Shown: one piece after another, positions 50,613-62,111 of the stretch
Layout of the letters: every line of letters starts with the position of its first letter
How positions within the stretch are numbered: the first letter of the stretch is position 1
Assembly: GCA_902790135.1 (NCBI GenBank)
Contig: CADAQM010000008.1
Coordinates: 62,001 to 126,000, forward strand
Direction: 5' to 3'
Origin: an uncultured Coriobacteriaceae bacterium
Lineage (GTDB): Bacteria; Actinomycetota; Coriobacteriia; Coriobacteriales; Atopobiaceae
DNA: 64,000 nt
Position numbers and translations under genes: made by a program
The notes under the pieces: generated by a model
Seen by the model: the letters and a program-made list of their open reading frames with translations, nothing else
Databases searched by the model: none
What the model was told of the DNA's origin: nothing

Positions 50613-51962
50613 ATGATCAAAGTCTCTAAGTTTGGCGGGTCCAGCGTCGCTGACGCGGGCCAGTTCAAGAAGGTGCGCGACATCGTTCGCGCGGACCCCG
50701 ACCGCCTGTACGTGGTGGTCTCCGCGTCCGGCAAGCGCTTTGCCGACGACAACAAGATCACCGACCTGCTGCTGCTCGTCAACGCCCACATCGCCTACCA
50801 CGTCGACTGCTCCAGCCTGCTCAAGGACATCGAGGACCGCTTTGTGGCGATTGCCGAGGAGCTGGGCGTCAAGTATCCGGTGAGCGAGAAGTTCGAGGAG
50901 TTCGCCTCCGTCATCAAGAGTCTCTCGCCCGAGTACATCGTAAGCCGCGGCGAGTGGTTCACCGCACGCCTCATGGCCGAATACCTAGGCCTGCCCTTCC
51001 TCGATGCGGCTGACGTCATCGTCTTCCATCACGACGGCTCCGTCGACATGGAGCGCACGCAGATTCGTCTGCGCGACGCGGCGGTGCGCCTCGGCCGCTT
51101 TGTGCTGCCTGGCTTCTATGGCGCCACGGTCGACGGCACCATCAAGCTCTTCAAGCGCGGCGGCGGCGACATCACCGGCGCCATCGTGGCCCGCTGCCTC
51201 GACGCCACCGTCTACGAGAACTGGACCGACGTCTCGGGCTTCCTCTCGGCAGACCCGCGCATCGTGGACAACCCGCGCACCATCCACCGCATCACCTTCG
51301 ACGAGATGCGCGAGCTCTCCTACATGGGCGCCTCGGTGCTGCAAGAGGAGGCCATCTTCCCGGTGCGCGAGGTGGGCATCCCCATCCAGATCAAGAACAC
51401 CAACCTGCCCGAGAAGCGTGGCACCATCATCCGCGAGACCGCCGAGGACAACGAGCGCGAGCACCTCATCACCGGCATCGCCGGCCGCAAGAACTTCATG
51501 GCCGTGCACATCCAGAAGGCGCACATGTCCAACAAGGTGGGCTTCCTGCGCCGCGCGCTCACCATCTTCGAGCGCTACGGGATCTCCATCGAGCATGTGC
51601 CCACTGGCGTCGACTCCTTTGGCGTGGTGGTAAACGGTGCCGACGTCAAGGACACCATCTATTCCATCGTCAACGACCTGCAGCAGGAGCTCAAGCCCGA
51701 CGTGATCAACGTGGTGGACCAGCTGGCGCTCATCAGCGTCGTCGGCCGCAACATGAACCGTCGTGCCGGCACCTCGGGCCGCATCTTCGGCGCGCTTGGT
51801 GAGGCGGGCGTCAACATCCGCATGATCACGCAGAGCTCGCAGGAGATCAGCATCATCATGGGAGTCAACAATGCAGACTTCGACCACGCCATCAACGTGA
51901 TCTACCAGACCTTTGTCGAGGGTGAGATGGTCGAGATTCCGAGCGAGGGGATTACACAATGA
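50613..51962 (+). CDS. lysC: Aspartate kinase
   Basis: The 449-residue enzyme makes aspartyl phosphate, the first step towards lysine, threonine and methionine. It has KFGGSSVADAGQF, GFYGATVDGTIKLFKRGGGDITGAIVA and YENWTDVSGFLSADPRIV in the catalytic part, then two ACT domains (MSNKVGFLRRALTIFERYGIS and ALISVVGRNMNRRAGTSGRIFGALGEAGVNI). The ACT pair is the place for allosteric control. AAGGAACG precedes the ATG, 15 bases after hom. Confidence 0.96.
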   Translation: MIKVSKFGGSSVADAGQFKKVRDIVRADPDRLYVVVSASGKRFADDNKITDLLLLVNAHIAYHVDCSSLLKDIEDRFVAIAEELGVKYPVSEKFEEFASVIKSLSPEYIVSRGEWFTARLMAEYLGLPFLDAADVIVFHHDGSVDMERTQIRLRDAAVRLGRFVLPGFYGATVDGTIKLFKRGGGDITGAIVARCLDATVYENWTDVSGFLSADPRIVDNPRTIHRITFDEMRELSYMGASVLQEEAIFPVREVGIPIQIKNTNLPEKRGTIIRETAEDNEREHLITGIAGRKNFMAVHIQKAHMSNKVGFLRRALTIFERYGISIEHVPTGVDSFGVVVNGADVKDTIYSIVNDLQQELKPDVINVVDQLALISVVGRNMNRRAGTSGRIFGALGEAGVNIRMITQSSQEISIIMGVNNADFDHAINVIYQTFVEGEMVEIPSEGITQ

Positions 51963-52969
51963 GCAAGGTAGTAGCAATTCTGGGTGCCACAGGCGTCGTG
52001 GGCCAGCAGATGCTCCAGTGTCTCGAGGAGCGCAACTATCCGGTCGAGCGCCTCGTGCCGCTGGCAAGCCCGCGCTCGGTTGGCAAGACGATCGCCTTTG
52101 CCGGCGAGCAGGTTCCCGTCCAGCTCGCAGAGCCCGATGCCTTCGAGGGCGTCGACATCGTGCTCGGTGCCGCGGGCGACGGCACGGCCAAGGAGCTGCT
52201 GCCCGAGGCCGTCAAGCGCGGCGCGGTCTGCGTGGACAACAGCCACGCCTTCCGTCTGGAGAAGGACGTGCCCCTGGTCATCCCCGAGATCAACGCCGAC
52301 GACGTCAAGTGGCACAACGGCATCATCTCCAACCCCAACTGCGCTACCATCATCGGCCTCGTGCCGCTGTGGCCGCTGCACCAGGCAGCTGGTCTCAAGC
52401 GCATCATTGCGAGCACCTACCAGGCCGCCTCTGGTGCGGGCAAGCCTGGTCTCGACGAGCTTGTCCGCGAGATGAACTGCGTGGCTGCCGGCGAGCCGGT
52501 GGGGGAGAGCGCGCCGTTCGCCTACCAGCTGGCCGCCAACCTCATCCCGCAGATCGGTGGCGAGAAGGAGGACGCATACACCTCCGAGGAGGTCAAGATG
52601 GGCAACGAGGGGCGCAAGATCATGCACCTGCCCGACCTGCGCGTCAACTGCACCTGCGTGCGTGTGCCCGTCATGCGCTCCCACTCCGAGTCCATCACCG
52701 CCGAGTTCGAGAGGCCCCTCTCGCCTGACGAGGCGCGCGAGATCCTCTCCGCCGCCCCGGGCGTCAAGGTGGTCGACGACCTTTCTGCAGCCCAGTACCC
52801 CATGCCGCTTGACACGAGTGACCAGGACCTGATCTTTGTGGGCCGCATCCGTCGCGACACCTCCGCCCCCGACGACGTCAACGCGCTCACGCTCTTCTGC
52901 TGCGGTGACCAGATCCGCAAGGGTGCCGCCACCAACGCGGTGCAGATCGCCGAGCTGCTGCTGGACTAA
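51959..52969 (+). CDS. asd: Aspartate-semialdehyde dehydrogenase
   Basis: The 336-residue enzyme reduces aspartyl phosphate to the semialdehyde. It shows VVAILGATGVVGQQMLQCLEE for NADP, the catalytic cysteine in SNPNCATIIGLVPLWPLH and the histidine in RVPVMRSHSESI. The ATG overlaps the lysC stop (ATGA). A strong terminator ends the operon. Confidence 0.96.
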   Translation: MSKVVAILGATGVVGQQMLQCLEERNYPVERLVPLASPRSVGKTIAFAGEQVPVQLAEPDAFEGVDIVLGAAGDGTAKELLPEAVKRGAVCVDNSHAFRLEKDVPLVIPEINADDVKWHNGIISNPNCATIIGLVPLWPLHQAAGLKRIIASTYQAASGAGKPGLDELVREMNCVAAGEPVGESAPFAYQLAANLIPQIGGEKEDAYTSEEVKMGNEGRKIMHLPDLRVNCTCVRVPVMRSHSESITAEFERPLSPDEAREILSAAPGVKVVDDLSAAQYPMPLDTSDQDLIFVGRIRRDTSAPDDVNALTLFCCGDQIRKGAATNAVQIAELLLD

Positions 52970-52983
52970 CGGACCGAAACCAT

Positions 52984-53023
52984 GCAGAAAGGGCGCCTGC
53001 GAGAGGGCGGGCGCCCTTTCTGC
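52984..53023 (+). terminator. Terminator of hom-lysC-asd
   Basis: GCAGAAAGGGCGCC pairs with GGCGCCCTTTCTGC (14 bp) around a 12-base loop. Confidence 0.88.
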
Positions 53024-53062
53024 AGGATTCGTACGACATGAAGAGCCAAGAGGAGGCCTCCC

Positions 53063-53938
53063 ATGATCAAGCTCGTGGTCACCGACATCGACGACACCCT
53101 GATTGCCGTGGGACGTCCCCACGCGACCGACCATGCCCGCGCCGCCATCCACGAGCTGCAGGACGCAGGTGTGGAGTTCTCGGTGGTCACGGGCAGGCGC
53201 ATGACGGCCATCCAGCACCTCTTTGACGGGGACGAGCGCTGCTACCAGACGGCGATCACCTCCAACGGCCAGCGCATCTATCTTGATGGCGAGTGCATCC
53301 ACACGCAGTACCTCTCCCATGACGCGCTCGTGCGGGCCGCTGAGGTCATCAAGAACTTCGAGGGCTACGCCATTGGCCTCTACAAGGGTCACGAGGTGGA
53401 GCTTGTGGCAACCTCTGCCGAGGAGGTCGAACACTACGGTCTTGCCTTCTGGAACAAGGCCTACCTCGTGGACGGCGTGTCCGACCATCCGTACTACAAG
53501 GCCAACGTGCGCGTGGGCCACGGCCCTGGCGTCGCGTCGCGCGCCGAGGTGCGCACGGCCATCGCCCGCGTGTGCCCCGAGTTCAGCCTCTTCTATCCCG
53601 GCCCCAACTACATCGACCTGCTGCCCTCCGGATGGGGCAAGGACTCCGCCGTCTGCATGCTGGCGGGCAGGCTCGGCCTGGAGTTCGAGGAGGTTGCGGC
53701 CTTTGGTGACGAGGAGAACGACCTCAACATGCTCTACTCGGTGCCCAACTCGGTGGCCGTGGCAAACGCCGTGCCCGCCGTCAAGCGCGACGCCCGCTGG
53801 CACATCGGCGCCAGCGCCGACGATGCCGTTGCCGACGCGTTCTACGACATTGCCGCGGCGACGCGTGCAGGCCGCATGCCCACCTTCATGAACGAGGAGG
53901 AGCAGTGGGAGGCCGTGCAGGAGCCGCGTGGCTGGTAG
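53063..53938 (+). CDS. Cof-type HAD-IIB phosphatase
   Basis: The 291-residue protein has MIKLVVTDIDDTLIAVG (Asp8 and Asp10), VVTGRRMTAI, ITSNGQRIYLDGE and GDEENDLNML, the motifs of the Cof subfamily with a C2B cap. Such enzymes remove phosphate from sugar phosphates, nucleotides or flavin precursors; the substrate cannot be read from sequence. AAGAGGAGG precedes the ATG. It stands as a single gene with its own terminator. Confidence 0.9.
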   Translation: MIKLVVTDIDDTLIAVGRPHATDHARAAIHELQDAGVEFSVVTGRRMTAIQHLFDGDERCYQTAITSNGQRIYLDGECIHTQYLSHDALVRAAEVIKNFEGYAIGLYKGHEVELVATSAEEVEHYGLAFWNKAYLVDGVSDHPYYKANVRVGHGPGVASRAEVRTAIARVCPEFSLFYPGPNYIDLLPSGWGKDSAVCMLAGRLGLEFEEVAAFGDEENDLNMLYSVPNSVAVANAVPAVKRDARWHIGASADDAVADAFYDIAAATRAGRMPTFMNEEEQWEAVQEPRGW

Positions 53939-53967
53939 GCCTGCGGGAAGAAGACCGTCTGACCGAG

Positions 53968-54000
53968 AAGTCCCCTTTGCGCGCAAAGGGGACTTTCTTT
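53968..54000 (+). terminator. Terminator after the HAD phosphatase gene
   Basis: AAGTCCCCTTTGC and GCAAAGGGGACTT form a 13-bp perfect stem, then TCTTTGT. The sequence resembles dispersed GTCCCCTTTGCG hairpins common in Coriobacteria. Confidence 0.88.
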
Positions 54001-54060
54001 GTGCACAAAATGGTTCATAATTGCCCTGTTAGGCAATCCACAGCAGAAAGGTGGGACATC

Positions 54061-54462
54061 ATGGCAGCAATCGATGAGGTCTGCACGTTCCTGAAGGAAG
54101 CTGGCACCTACTACCTGGCCACCAGCGAGGGCGACCAGCCGCGCGTACGCCCCTTTGGCACCGCCAACATCTTCGAGGGCAAGCTCTACATCCAGACCGG
54201 CAAGGTCAAGGAGGTCGCCAAGCAGATCGCGGCCAACCCCAAGTTCGAGATCTGCGCCTTCGCCAACGGCGAGTGGGTGCGCGTCGCCGGCAAGCTCGTC
54301 GAGGACCCGCGCATCGAGGCCCAGCAGGCCATGCTCGACGCCTATCCCAGTCTGCAGAAGATGTATGCGGCAGGCGACGGCAACACGGTCGTGTACGCGA
54401 TCGAGGACGGGGAGGCCACCTTCTCCAGCTTCACCGCCGCCCCGAGGACCGTCCAGTTCTAG
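54061..54462 (+). CDS. Pyridoxamine 5'-phosphate oxidase-like flavin split-barrel protein
   Basis: The 133-residue protein has YYLATSEGDQPRVRPFGTANIFEGKLYIQTGK and PKFEICAFANGEWVRVAGK, the pattern of the small PNPOx-like/NimA-related family that binds FMN or a deazaflavin. These often reduce small aromatic or nitro compounds. AAAGGTGGG precedes the ATG. It is a single gene between two terminators. Confidence 0.85.
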   Translation: MAAIDEVCTFLKEAGTYYLATSEGDQPRVRPFGTANIFEGKLYIQTGKVKEVAKQIAANPKFEICAFANGEWVRVAGKLVEDPRIEAQQAMLDAYPSLQKMYAAGDGNTVVYAIEDGEATFSSFTAAPRTVQF

Positions 54463-54497
54463 GACTGGCAGCATAACCCAGCAGAATATGCGCATGT

Positions 54498-54545
54498 AAG
54501 AGCAGGTATCGTGCATAAACCGTGCACGATGCCCGCTCTTGTTTC
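54498..54545 (+). terminator. Terminator upstream of secG
   Basis: AAGAGC-A-GGTATCGTGCA pairs with TGCACGATGCC-C-GCTCTT, then TGTTTC. Confidence 0.85.
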
Positions 54546-54631
54546 ACATATGTGAGCAGACGGGCCTGCATTCGGGAATTGTGCTATGGTGTACAGCCGT
54601 ATGTATATCTACCTTTATGCAAGGAGTCATC

Positions 54632-54880
54632 TTGGGTGCTCTCAACGTCATTCTGCTTGTGATCATGTTCCTGTCTGGCATCGCCACCGTCCTTCTGGTG
54701 CTCATGCACTCCGGCAAGGGCACGGGCGTCTCTGACATGATCGCTTCTACCATGTACAACTCTGCCGCGGGCTCGGCCGTCATGGAGAAGAACCTCGACC
54801 GCCTCACCGTCATCACCTCGGTCATCTTTGGCCTGAGCATCATCGTGATGGCGCTGACCTTCCCGCTGGGCACCATCTAG
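54632..54880 (+). CDS. secG: Preprotein translocase subunit SecG
   Basis: The 82-residue protein has two membrane helices (about 2-24 and 55-76) and the SecG loop LVLMHSGKGTGVSDMI. It supports protein export through SecYEG. The TTG at 54632 is preferred because AAGGAG lies 6 bases upstream and the usual N-terminus results; the ATG at 54617 lacks a site. It is followed by a terminator. Confidence 0.85.
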   Translation: MGALNVILLVIMFLSGIATVLLVLMHSGKGTGVSDMIASTMYNSAAGSAVMEKNLDRLTVITSVIFGLSIIVMALTFPLGTI

Positions 54881-54907
54881 GCCAAGCGGCCCTAATCCGC
54901 CTTTCAC

Positions 54908-54950
54908 GAAGCAATGCGGCCCTGTCGCATAGGCTTCGTTGCTTTTGGGG
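54908..54950 (+). terminator. Terminator after secG
   Basis: CACGAAGCAATGCG and CGCATAGGCTTCG form an interrupted stem, followed by TTGCTTTT. Confidence 0.75.
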
Positions 54951-55060
54951 CCACGGTTGCCCCAAGATTGAAAACCGTGTAGTTTCGGCCGATCAAAAGG
55001 GAGAGAGGCCGATGGTGCGATGCGGGACACGACCGCACCGCTTACGTTCGAGGAGGAACA

Positions 55061-56716
55061 ATGGCTGATATGACGATGAATCGTCGCACCTTTGTCTCGG
55101 GTAGCCTCGCTGCCAGCGCTCTGGCTGCACTCGCCGCCTGCGGCAACAATGCCGGTGGCAGCGGCAGCGCCGAGGGTGGCGCCTCTGGTGACAAGGTCAT
55201 CAAGTTCTACATCAACAACCCCGTCGCCATCGATCCGTACAACACCCAGGAGTCCGAGGGCACGCAGGTCGAGCACATCCTGTTCGACGCCCTGACCGAC
55301 TACGACTGGGACAAGGGCGAGATCGTGGGCAAGGCTGCCACGTCTTGGGACGTCAACGACGACGCCACCGAGTTCACCTTCCACCTGGTCGAGGGTGCCA
55401 AGTTCCACAACGGCGACCCCGTCGACGCTGCCAGCTTCAAGCGCGGCTGGGAGCGCATCTGCGACCCGACCATGACCACCCCCTCCGAGATCCGCTACCA
55501 CCTCGACCCCGTCAAGGGTGCCGCCGAGATGGCTGACGGCTCCGCCACCGAGCTCGAGGGTGTCGAGGCTGTTGACGACCTCACCCTCAAGGTGACCCTC
55601 ACCGCCCCCATGGCCGACTTCCCCTACATCTGCGCGCACCCCGCCCTGGCTCCCGTGCCGCAGGCTGCCCTCGACGACCCCGAGAGCTTCCTGGTCGCCC
55701 CGATCGGCAACGGCCCCTTCATGATGGACGGCGAGTGGGTTGCCGACCAGTACATCAACACCGTCCGCTTCGACGACTACTATGGCGAGCCCGCCAAGAT
55801 CGACGGCATCTACTTCTCCATCCAGAAGGACCCGGATACCGCCTTCCGTGAGTTCGAGGCTGGCAACATCGACTTCACCAGCGTGCCCTCCGGCCGCCTG
55901 GGCGAGGTCTCCGACAAGTACGGCGTCTCCGAGGACGGCTACACCGTCACCCCGGGTGCCCAGACCCTGACCGGCGCCGAGGCCTCCATCTACTACCTCT
56001 GCGTCAACGTCGAGGACGAGGTCATGAAGGATCCCGTCGTCCGCAACGCCATCTCCCTGGCCATCAACCGCGAGAACATCTGCGAGACCGTCTTCGAGGG
56101 CACCCGTCAGCCCGCTGACTGCGTCTTCCCGAAGGTCATCGACGACGATCCCTCCAACACCTGGGAGAACAGCCACTACGACCTCGAGGCCGCAGCCGCC
56201 CTGCTCGACGAGAAGTATCCCGCCGACGCCGACGGCAAGCGCGACATCCAGATCAAGCTCTCCTACAACTCCGGTGGCGGCCATGAGGACATCATGTCCA
56301 TCATCCAGGGCGACCTCGAGAAGATCGGCATCACGGTGACCCAGGAGTCCCTCGAGTGGGCTGCCTACCTCGACGCCCTCTCCGACGGCAACTACCAGAT
56401 CGGCCGCCTCGGCTGGATCGCCGACTACCCGACCATGGACAACTTCCTGTATCCCAACTTCCTGTCCACGGCCGAGAACAACTACTCCAAGTATGTCAAC
56501 GAGGACGTCGACAAGGCCCTCGCCGACGCTCGCCAGATCGTTGACGACGAGGAGCGCAAGGAGGCCTACCGCGAGGCCAACCGCATCATCGGCGCTGATA
56601 TGCCCATCATCCCGGTCATGTTCTACAGCCACAACCACGTCGGCTCCGAGCGCCTGAGCAGCTTCTTCTATGACGCTCAGGGGAAGGCCGAGTTCGCCAT
56701 CGCCGAGCTTGCCTAG
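55061..56716 (+). CDS. oppA: Oligopeptide ABC transporter substrate-binding lipoprotein (OppA-like)
   Basis: The 551-residue precursor has NRRTFVSG and a lipobox LAAC in its first 28 residues; it is exported, perhaps by Tat, and lipidated. The mature part matches family 5 binding proteins: EHILFDALTDYDWDKGEIVGKAATSW, FHLVEGAKFHNGDPVDAASFKRGWERI and RNAISLAINRENICETVFEGTRQPADCVFP. It binds peptides of several residues. AGGAGG precedes the ATG. A terminator-like hairpin separates it from oppB, which would let the binding protein be made in excess. Confidence 0.94.
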   Translation: MADMTMNRRTFVSGSLAASALAALAACGNNAGGSGSAEGGASGDKVIKFYINNPVAIDPYNTQESEGTQVEHILFDALTDYDWDKGEIVGKAATSWDVNDDATEFTFHLVEGAKFHNGDPVDAASFKRGWERICDPTMTTPSEIRYHLDPVKGAAEMADGSATELEGVEAVDDLTLKVTLTAPMADFPYICAHPALAPVPQAALDDPESFLVAPIGNGPFMMDGEWVADQYINTVRFDDYYGEPAKIDGIYFSIQKDPDTAFREFEAGNIDFTSVPSGRLGEVSDKYGVSEDGYTVTPGAQTLTGAEASIYYLCVNVEDEVMKDPVVRNAISLAINRENICETVFEGTRQPADCVFPKVIDDDPSNTWENSHYDLEAAAALLDEKYPADADGKRDIQIKLSYNSGGGHEDIMSIIQGDLEKIGITVTQESLEWAAYLDALSDGNYQIGRLGWIADYPTMDNFLYPNFLSTAENNYSKYVNEDVDKALADARQIVDDEERKEAYREANRIIGADMPIIPVMFYSHNHVGSERLSSFFYDAQGKAEFAIAELA

Positions 56717-56743
56717 TCGCATAAGCTCATAGCTAGACCGTCC

Positions 56744-56776
56744 GAGGGGCGCCGAGCAGTCGGCGCCCCTCTTCTG
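56744..56776 (+). terminator. Hairpin between oppA and oppB
   Basis: GAGGGGCGCCGA and TCGGCGCCCCTC form a perfect 12-bp stem with a 4-base loop, then TTCTGTT. The remaining gap to oppB (284 bp in total) shows no clear promoter. Confidence 0.88.
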
Positions 56777-57000
56777 TTGAGGCTCTGACGCGCGCACGGC
56801 GGGCGCGCACGAGCCACCTTTCGGCCGCCGCGCCGCGGCCCATGGGCGCCCACCCTTTTAAATGTGTTTCAGAAAGGTTCCAGAAGTGGCGCATTAGGGC
56901 CTTGCGGGGGTAACGCCATCGTAACTTCGGGTACTATTTGAGCACTGCGCCGCTTGGGTCGGCGCATATCGACAGGGACGAACCAAAGGGGAGTCCAACC

Positions 57001-58038
<1,038 letters not shown>

Positions 58039-58051
58039 GGGAGGAGACATC

Positions 58052-58992
58052 ATGTCAGACAACACCACCCAGCCCGCCGGCGAGCAGGCCGTCGAGCAGG
58101 CGCAGGCGAAGGAGTTCTCCGCGGCTCCGTCGCGCACCCTGTGGGGCGACGCCTTCCAGCGCCTCAGGCGCAACAAGCTCGCCGTGGCAGGCGCCATCTG
58201 GATCATCCTCATGGTCATCATCGCCATCTCCGCCGACCTCTGGGTTCCCCAGACGCTCGGCAACCCCACCCAGACCGACTCGACCACCATGGCCTCGATG
58301 TCGCGCCTACCGCCATCGCTCGAGCACCCCTTCGGCACCGACACGCTCGGCCGTGACGTGCTCTGCCGCGTCATCTACGGCGCGCGCATCTCGCTGGCGG
58401 TCGGCGTCCTGGCGACGGCCATCTCCACGCTCATCGGCCTGGTCATGGGTGCGCTGGCTGCCTACAACGGCGGCATCTGGGACACCATCATCATGCGCTT
58501 CGCCGACATCTTCCTGGCCTTCCCGTACACGCTGTTCGTCATCGCGATGCTGGCCGTCATCGGCCCGGGCATCCAGAACGTGTTCATCGCCATCGGCGTT
58601 TTGGGCTGGCCCTCCATCGCCCGCGTCTTCCGCTCGGCGATCCTGTCGGTCAAGGAGAACGACTACGTCGACGCCGCCCGCGCGATGGGCGCCTCCGACG
58701 CGCGCATCATCGTGCGCCACATCTTCCCCAACTCTGTGGCCTCCATCGTGGTCTACGCCACGATGAACATCGGCGGCGCCATCCTCACCGAGAGCGCGCT
58801 TTCGTTCCTTGGCATGGGCGTCGTGCCGCCCGATCCCTCCTGGGGCATCATGATCCAGGACGGCCAGACCTACCTCGCCACCCAGCCGTGGCTCATGATC
58901 ATGCCGGGCATCGCTATTCTCACCACCGTGCTTGCGTTCACGCTGCTCGGTGACGGCCTGCGCGACGCCCTCGATGTCAAGATGAAGGATGC

Positions 58993-58996
<4 letters not shown>
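58052..58996 (+). CDS. oppC: Oligopeptide ABC transporter permease OppC-like
   Basis: The 314-residue protein has a soluble N-terminal ~45 residues, then [47 protein letters not shown] (the OppC signature) and an EAA loop [31 protein letters not shown]. It forms a heterodimer with OppB. GGGGAGGAG precedes the start. Its stop overlaps the next start. Confidence 0.95.
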
Positions 58997-60141
<1,145 letters not shown>

Positions 60142-60142
60142 G

Positions 60143-61171
60143 ATGGCAGACGCACCCAAGCCCCTGCTCCATGTGGAGCACCTCTGCAAGGAGTTCCCCG
60201 TCGAGAGCGGCCTCATCGCCAGCCACATGAAGAACGCCCGCAAGGTCCATGCGGTCAACGACGTCTCGTTTGACATCATGCCTGGCGAGACCTTCGGTCT
60301 GGTGGGCGAGTCGGGCTGCGGCAAGTCCACGACCGGCCGCTGCATCATGCGCCTCACCGAGCCCACGAGCGGACTGGTGGAGTTCGAGGGCAAGGACGTG
60401 GGCAAGATGAACAAGCGCGAGCTGAAGGCCCTGCGCCGCGACATGCAGTTCATCTTCCAGGACCCCTACGCCTCGCTGAACCCCCGCATGACCATCGGCG
60501 AGATCATCTCCGAGCCGCTCATCATCCACAACGTCATGCCCAATGCCGACGAGCGCATCGCCTTCGTGCGCGAGCTGCTTGACGTGGTGGGCCTCAACCC
60601 CGAGCACATCAACCGCTACCCGCACGAGTTCTCCGGCGGCCAGCGCCAGCGCGTGGGCATTGCCCGCGCCTTCGCGCTGCGACCCAAGCTGATCATCTGC
60701 GACGAGCCGGTCTCGGCGCTCGACGTTTCCATCCAGGCGCAGGTCCTGAACCTGCTCACCGACCTGCAGAAGGAGTACGGCACCGCCTACCTCTTCATCG
60801 CGCATGACCTCTCGGTGGTGCAGCACATATCCGACCGCGTGGCCGTCATGTACCTCGGCTCGATGATGGAGTACTCCGACTGGCGCTCGCTCTACGCCGA
60901 GCCGTGCCACCCCTACACGCAGTCGCTGCTTTCGGCCGTGCCCATCCCAGATCCCGACGTGCAGCACTCGCGCAAGCGCATCATCCTCAAGGGCGATCCG
61001 CCCTCGCCGATCGAGCCGCCCTCGGGCTGCCTGTTCCACACGCGCTGCCCGATCGCGCAGGCGCGCTGCTCGAGCGAGACGCCGCAACTCCGCGAGATTG
61101 CGCCGGGGCACTTCTGCTCGTGCCACTTCGCCGAGCCCAACCCCATCAAGGACGCGTCGATCGAGCTGTAA
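60143..61171 (+). CDS. oppF: Oligopeptide ABC transporter ATPase OppF-like
   Basis: The 342-residue second ATPase has [42 protein letters not shown] and [13 protein letters not shown], and the C-terminal [12 protein letters not shown] motif. It works with OppD. It starts one base after the oppD stop with AAGGAGG inside oppD. A long terminator follows, closing the oppBCDF unit. Confidence 0.95.
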   Translation: MADAPKPLLHVEHLCKEFPVESGLIASHMKNARKVHAVNDVSFDIMPGETFGLVGESGCGKSTTGRCIMRLTEPTSGLVEFEGKDVGKMNKRELKALRRDMQFIFQDPYASLNPRMTIGEIISEPLIIHNVMPNADERIAFVRELLDVVGLNPEHINRYPHEFSGGQRQRVGIARAFALRPKLIICDEPVSALDVSIQAQVLNLLTDLQKEYGTAYLFIAHDLSVVQHISDRVAVMYLGSMMEYSDWRSLYAEPCHPYTQSLLSAVPIPDPDVQHSRKRIILKGDPPSPIEPPSGCLFHTRCPIAQARCSSETPQLREIAPGHFCSCHFAEPNPIKDASIEL

Positions 61172-61240
61172 GGCCTTGGGCTCCGAGGCCCGTGCGGCTG
61201 GCTTGCCACCCGCACAAGGCGCCCATCCTGGTGACAAGCT

Positions 61241-61280
61241 GGCGGCCTGCTCCGACTGCATCGGAGCAGGCCGCCTTCGT
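61241..61280 (+). terminator. Terminator after oppF
   Basis: GGCGGCCTGCTCCGA pairs perfectly with TCGGAGCAGGCCGCC (15 bp, 5-base loop); T tail short. Confidence 0.88.
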
Positions 61281-61320
61281 CTAGGGTCCTCAACCCTGTG
61301 CCGCGCGGCACGCGCGGCAC

Positions 61321-61950
61321 CAAAACCCACCCGCTACGCGAGTGGATGGCAAAAGGCGCCACACGACAGGAGGCCCTCCCCCTAGGATGGTGATTGTTCA
61401 GGTCGCCAGCCCCTAGGGGGAAGGTGAAAGCCATGGCCCAGAAGGCCAACAGCCTCTCGCACCGGACCTGGGGGAGATCTTCAGGTCGCTTTGCGACTGG
61501 AAGGGGGTCGAGATATTCGAGGGGCACCTGATGCCCGACCACGTCCAAATGCTGGTGAGCATGCCTCCCAAGCTGAGCGGTCGTCCTTTATGGGGTACCT
61601 GAAGGGCAAGAGCTCGCTCATGATGTTCGACTGGCACGCGAACCTCAAGTACAAGTTCGGCAACAGGAAGTTCTGGGCGGAGGGCTACTACGTGTCGACC
61701 GTCGGCCTGAACGAGGCCACGATCGCCAAGTACATCCGCGAGCAGGAGAGGGCCGACATCGCCCTGGACAGGCTGGGCGTCAAGGAGTACGAGGACCCGT
61801 TTAGCAGGTAACCGCGCGGAGCCGGTTCCACCGGCACGCCACGAGTCAAGGGGCTATTGGGCCTGAACGAAGTGAGGGCCAGGGACTTGAGTCCCTGGCC
61901 CGGGGCCCTTAGGGTTACACCCTAAACCACCCGCTATGCGGGTGGTTCTG
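61321..61950 (+). mobile_element. IS200-type insertion element, inactivated
   Basis: The left end CCACCCGCTACGCGAGTGG (61326-61344 region) and right end CCACCCGCTATGCGGGTGG (61927-61945) are the same subterminal hairpin, as in the IS200/IS605 family, which has no inverted terminal repeats. Near the left end, TCCCCCTAG (61377-61385) pairs with CTAGGGGGA (61413-61421), a typical leader hairpin of IS200 that limits transposase expression. At the right a GGCCAGGGACT hairpin (61877-61900) and TTAGGGT/ACCCTAA repeat follow. The transposase frame is broken. Exact ends are uncertain by several bases. Confidence 0.8.
61433..61811 (+). pseudogene. tnpA: Degenerate TnpA (IS200-type Y1 transposase)
   Basis: The ATG at 61433 opens MAQKANSLSH, the usual IS200 start, but ~30 residues that should follow (TKWMCKYHIVF...) are deleted. 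In another frame the sequence continues DLGEIFRSLCDWKGVEIFEG HLMPDHVQMLVSMPPKLS; a one-base loss near 61570-61580 then shifts the frame to SFMGYLKGKSSLMMF, and it ends with GYYVSTVGLNEATIAKYIREQ and EYEDPFSR. The catalytic HUH motif reads HVQ instead of HVH, so even the domain could not cut DNA. The Tyr helix is intact. Confidence 0.85.
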
Positions 61951-62111
61951 ATTGGGGGAGAACTGCATAGGACTTGGTGTATTACTCAAAAGTACTCACG
62001 TTTGAGACCAGCCTTTTACCCTTACGAAACCTAGCGACGAATCGTTTTGCGTACTATCTCTTTTGTCAGTAATCTGGGCAGTTCTTCTGCCCTCAAACAA
62101 GGGAGAGAGCA

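Noticed and set aside
61491-61811. Intact 106-residue transposase-like gene
   Set aside because: Only its last ~70 residues match TnpA; the first ~35 are out-of-frame translation of the same element.
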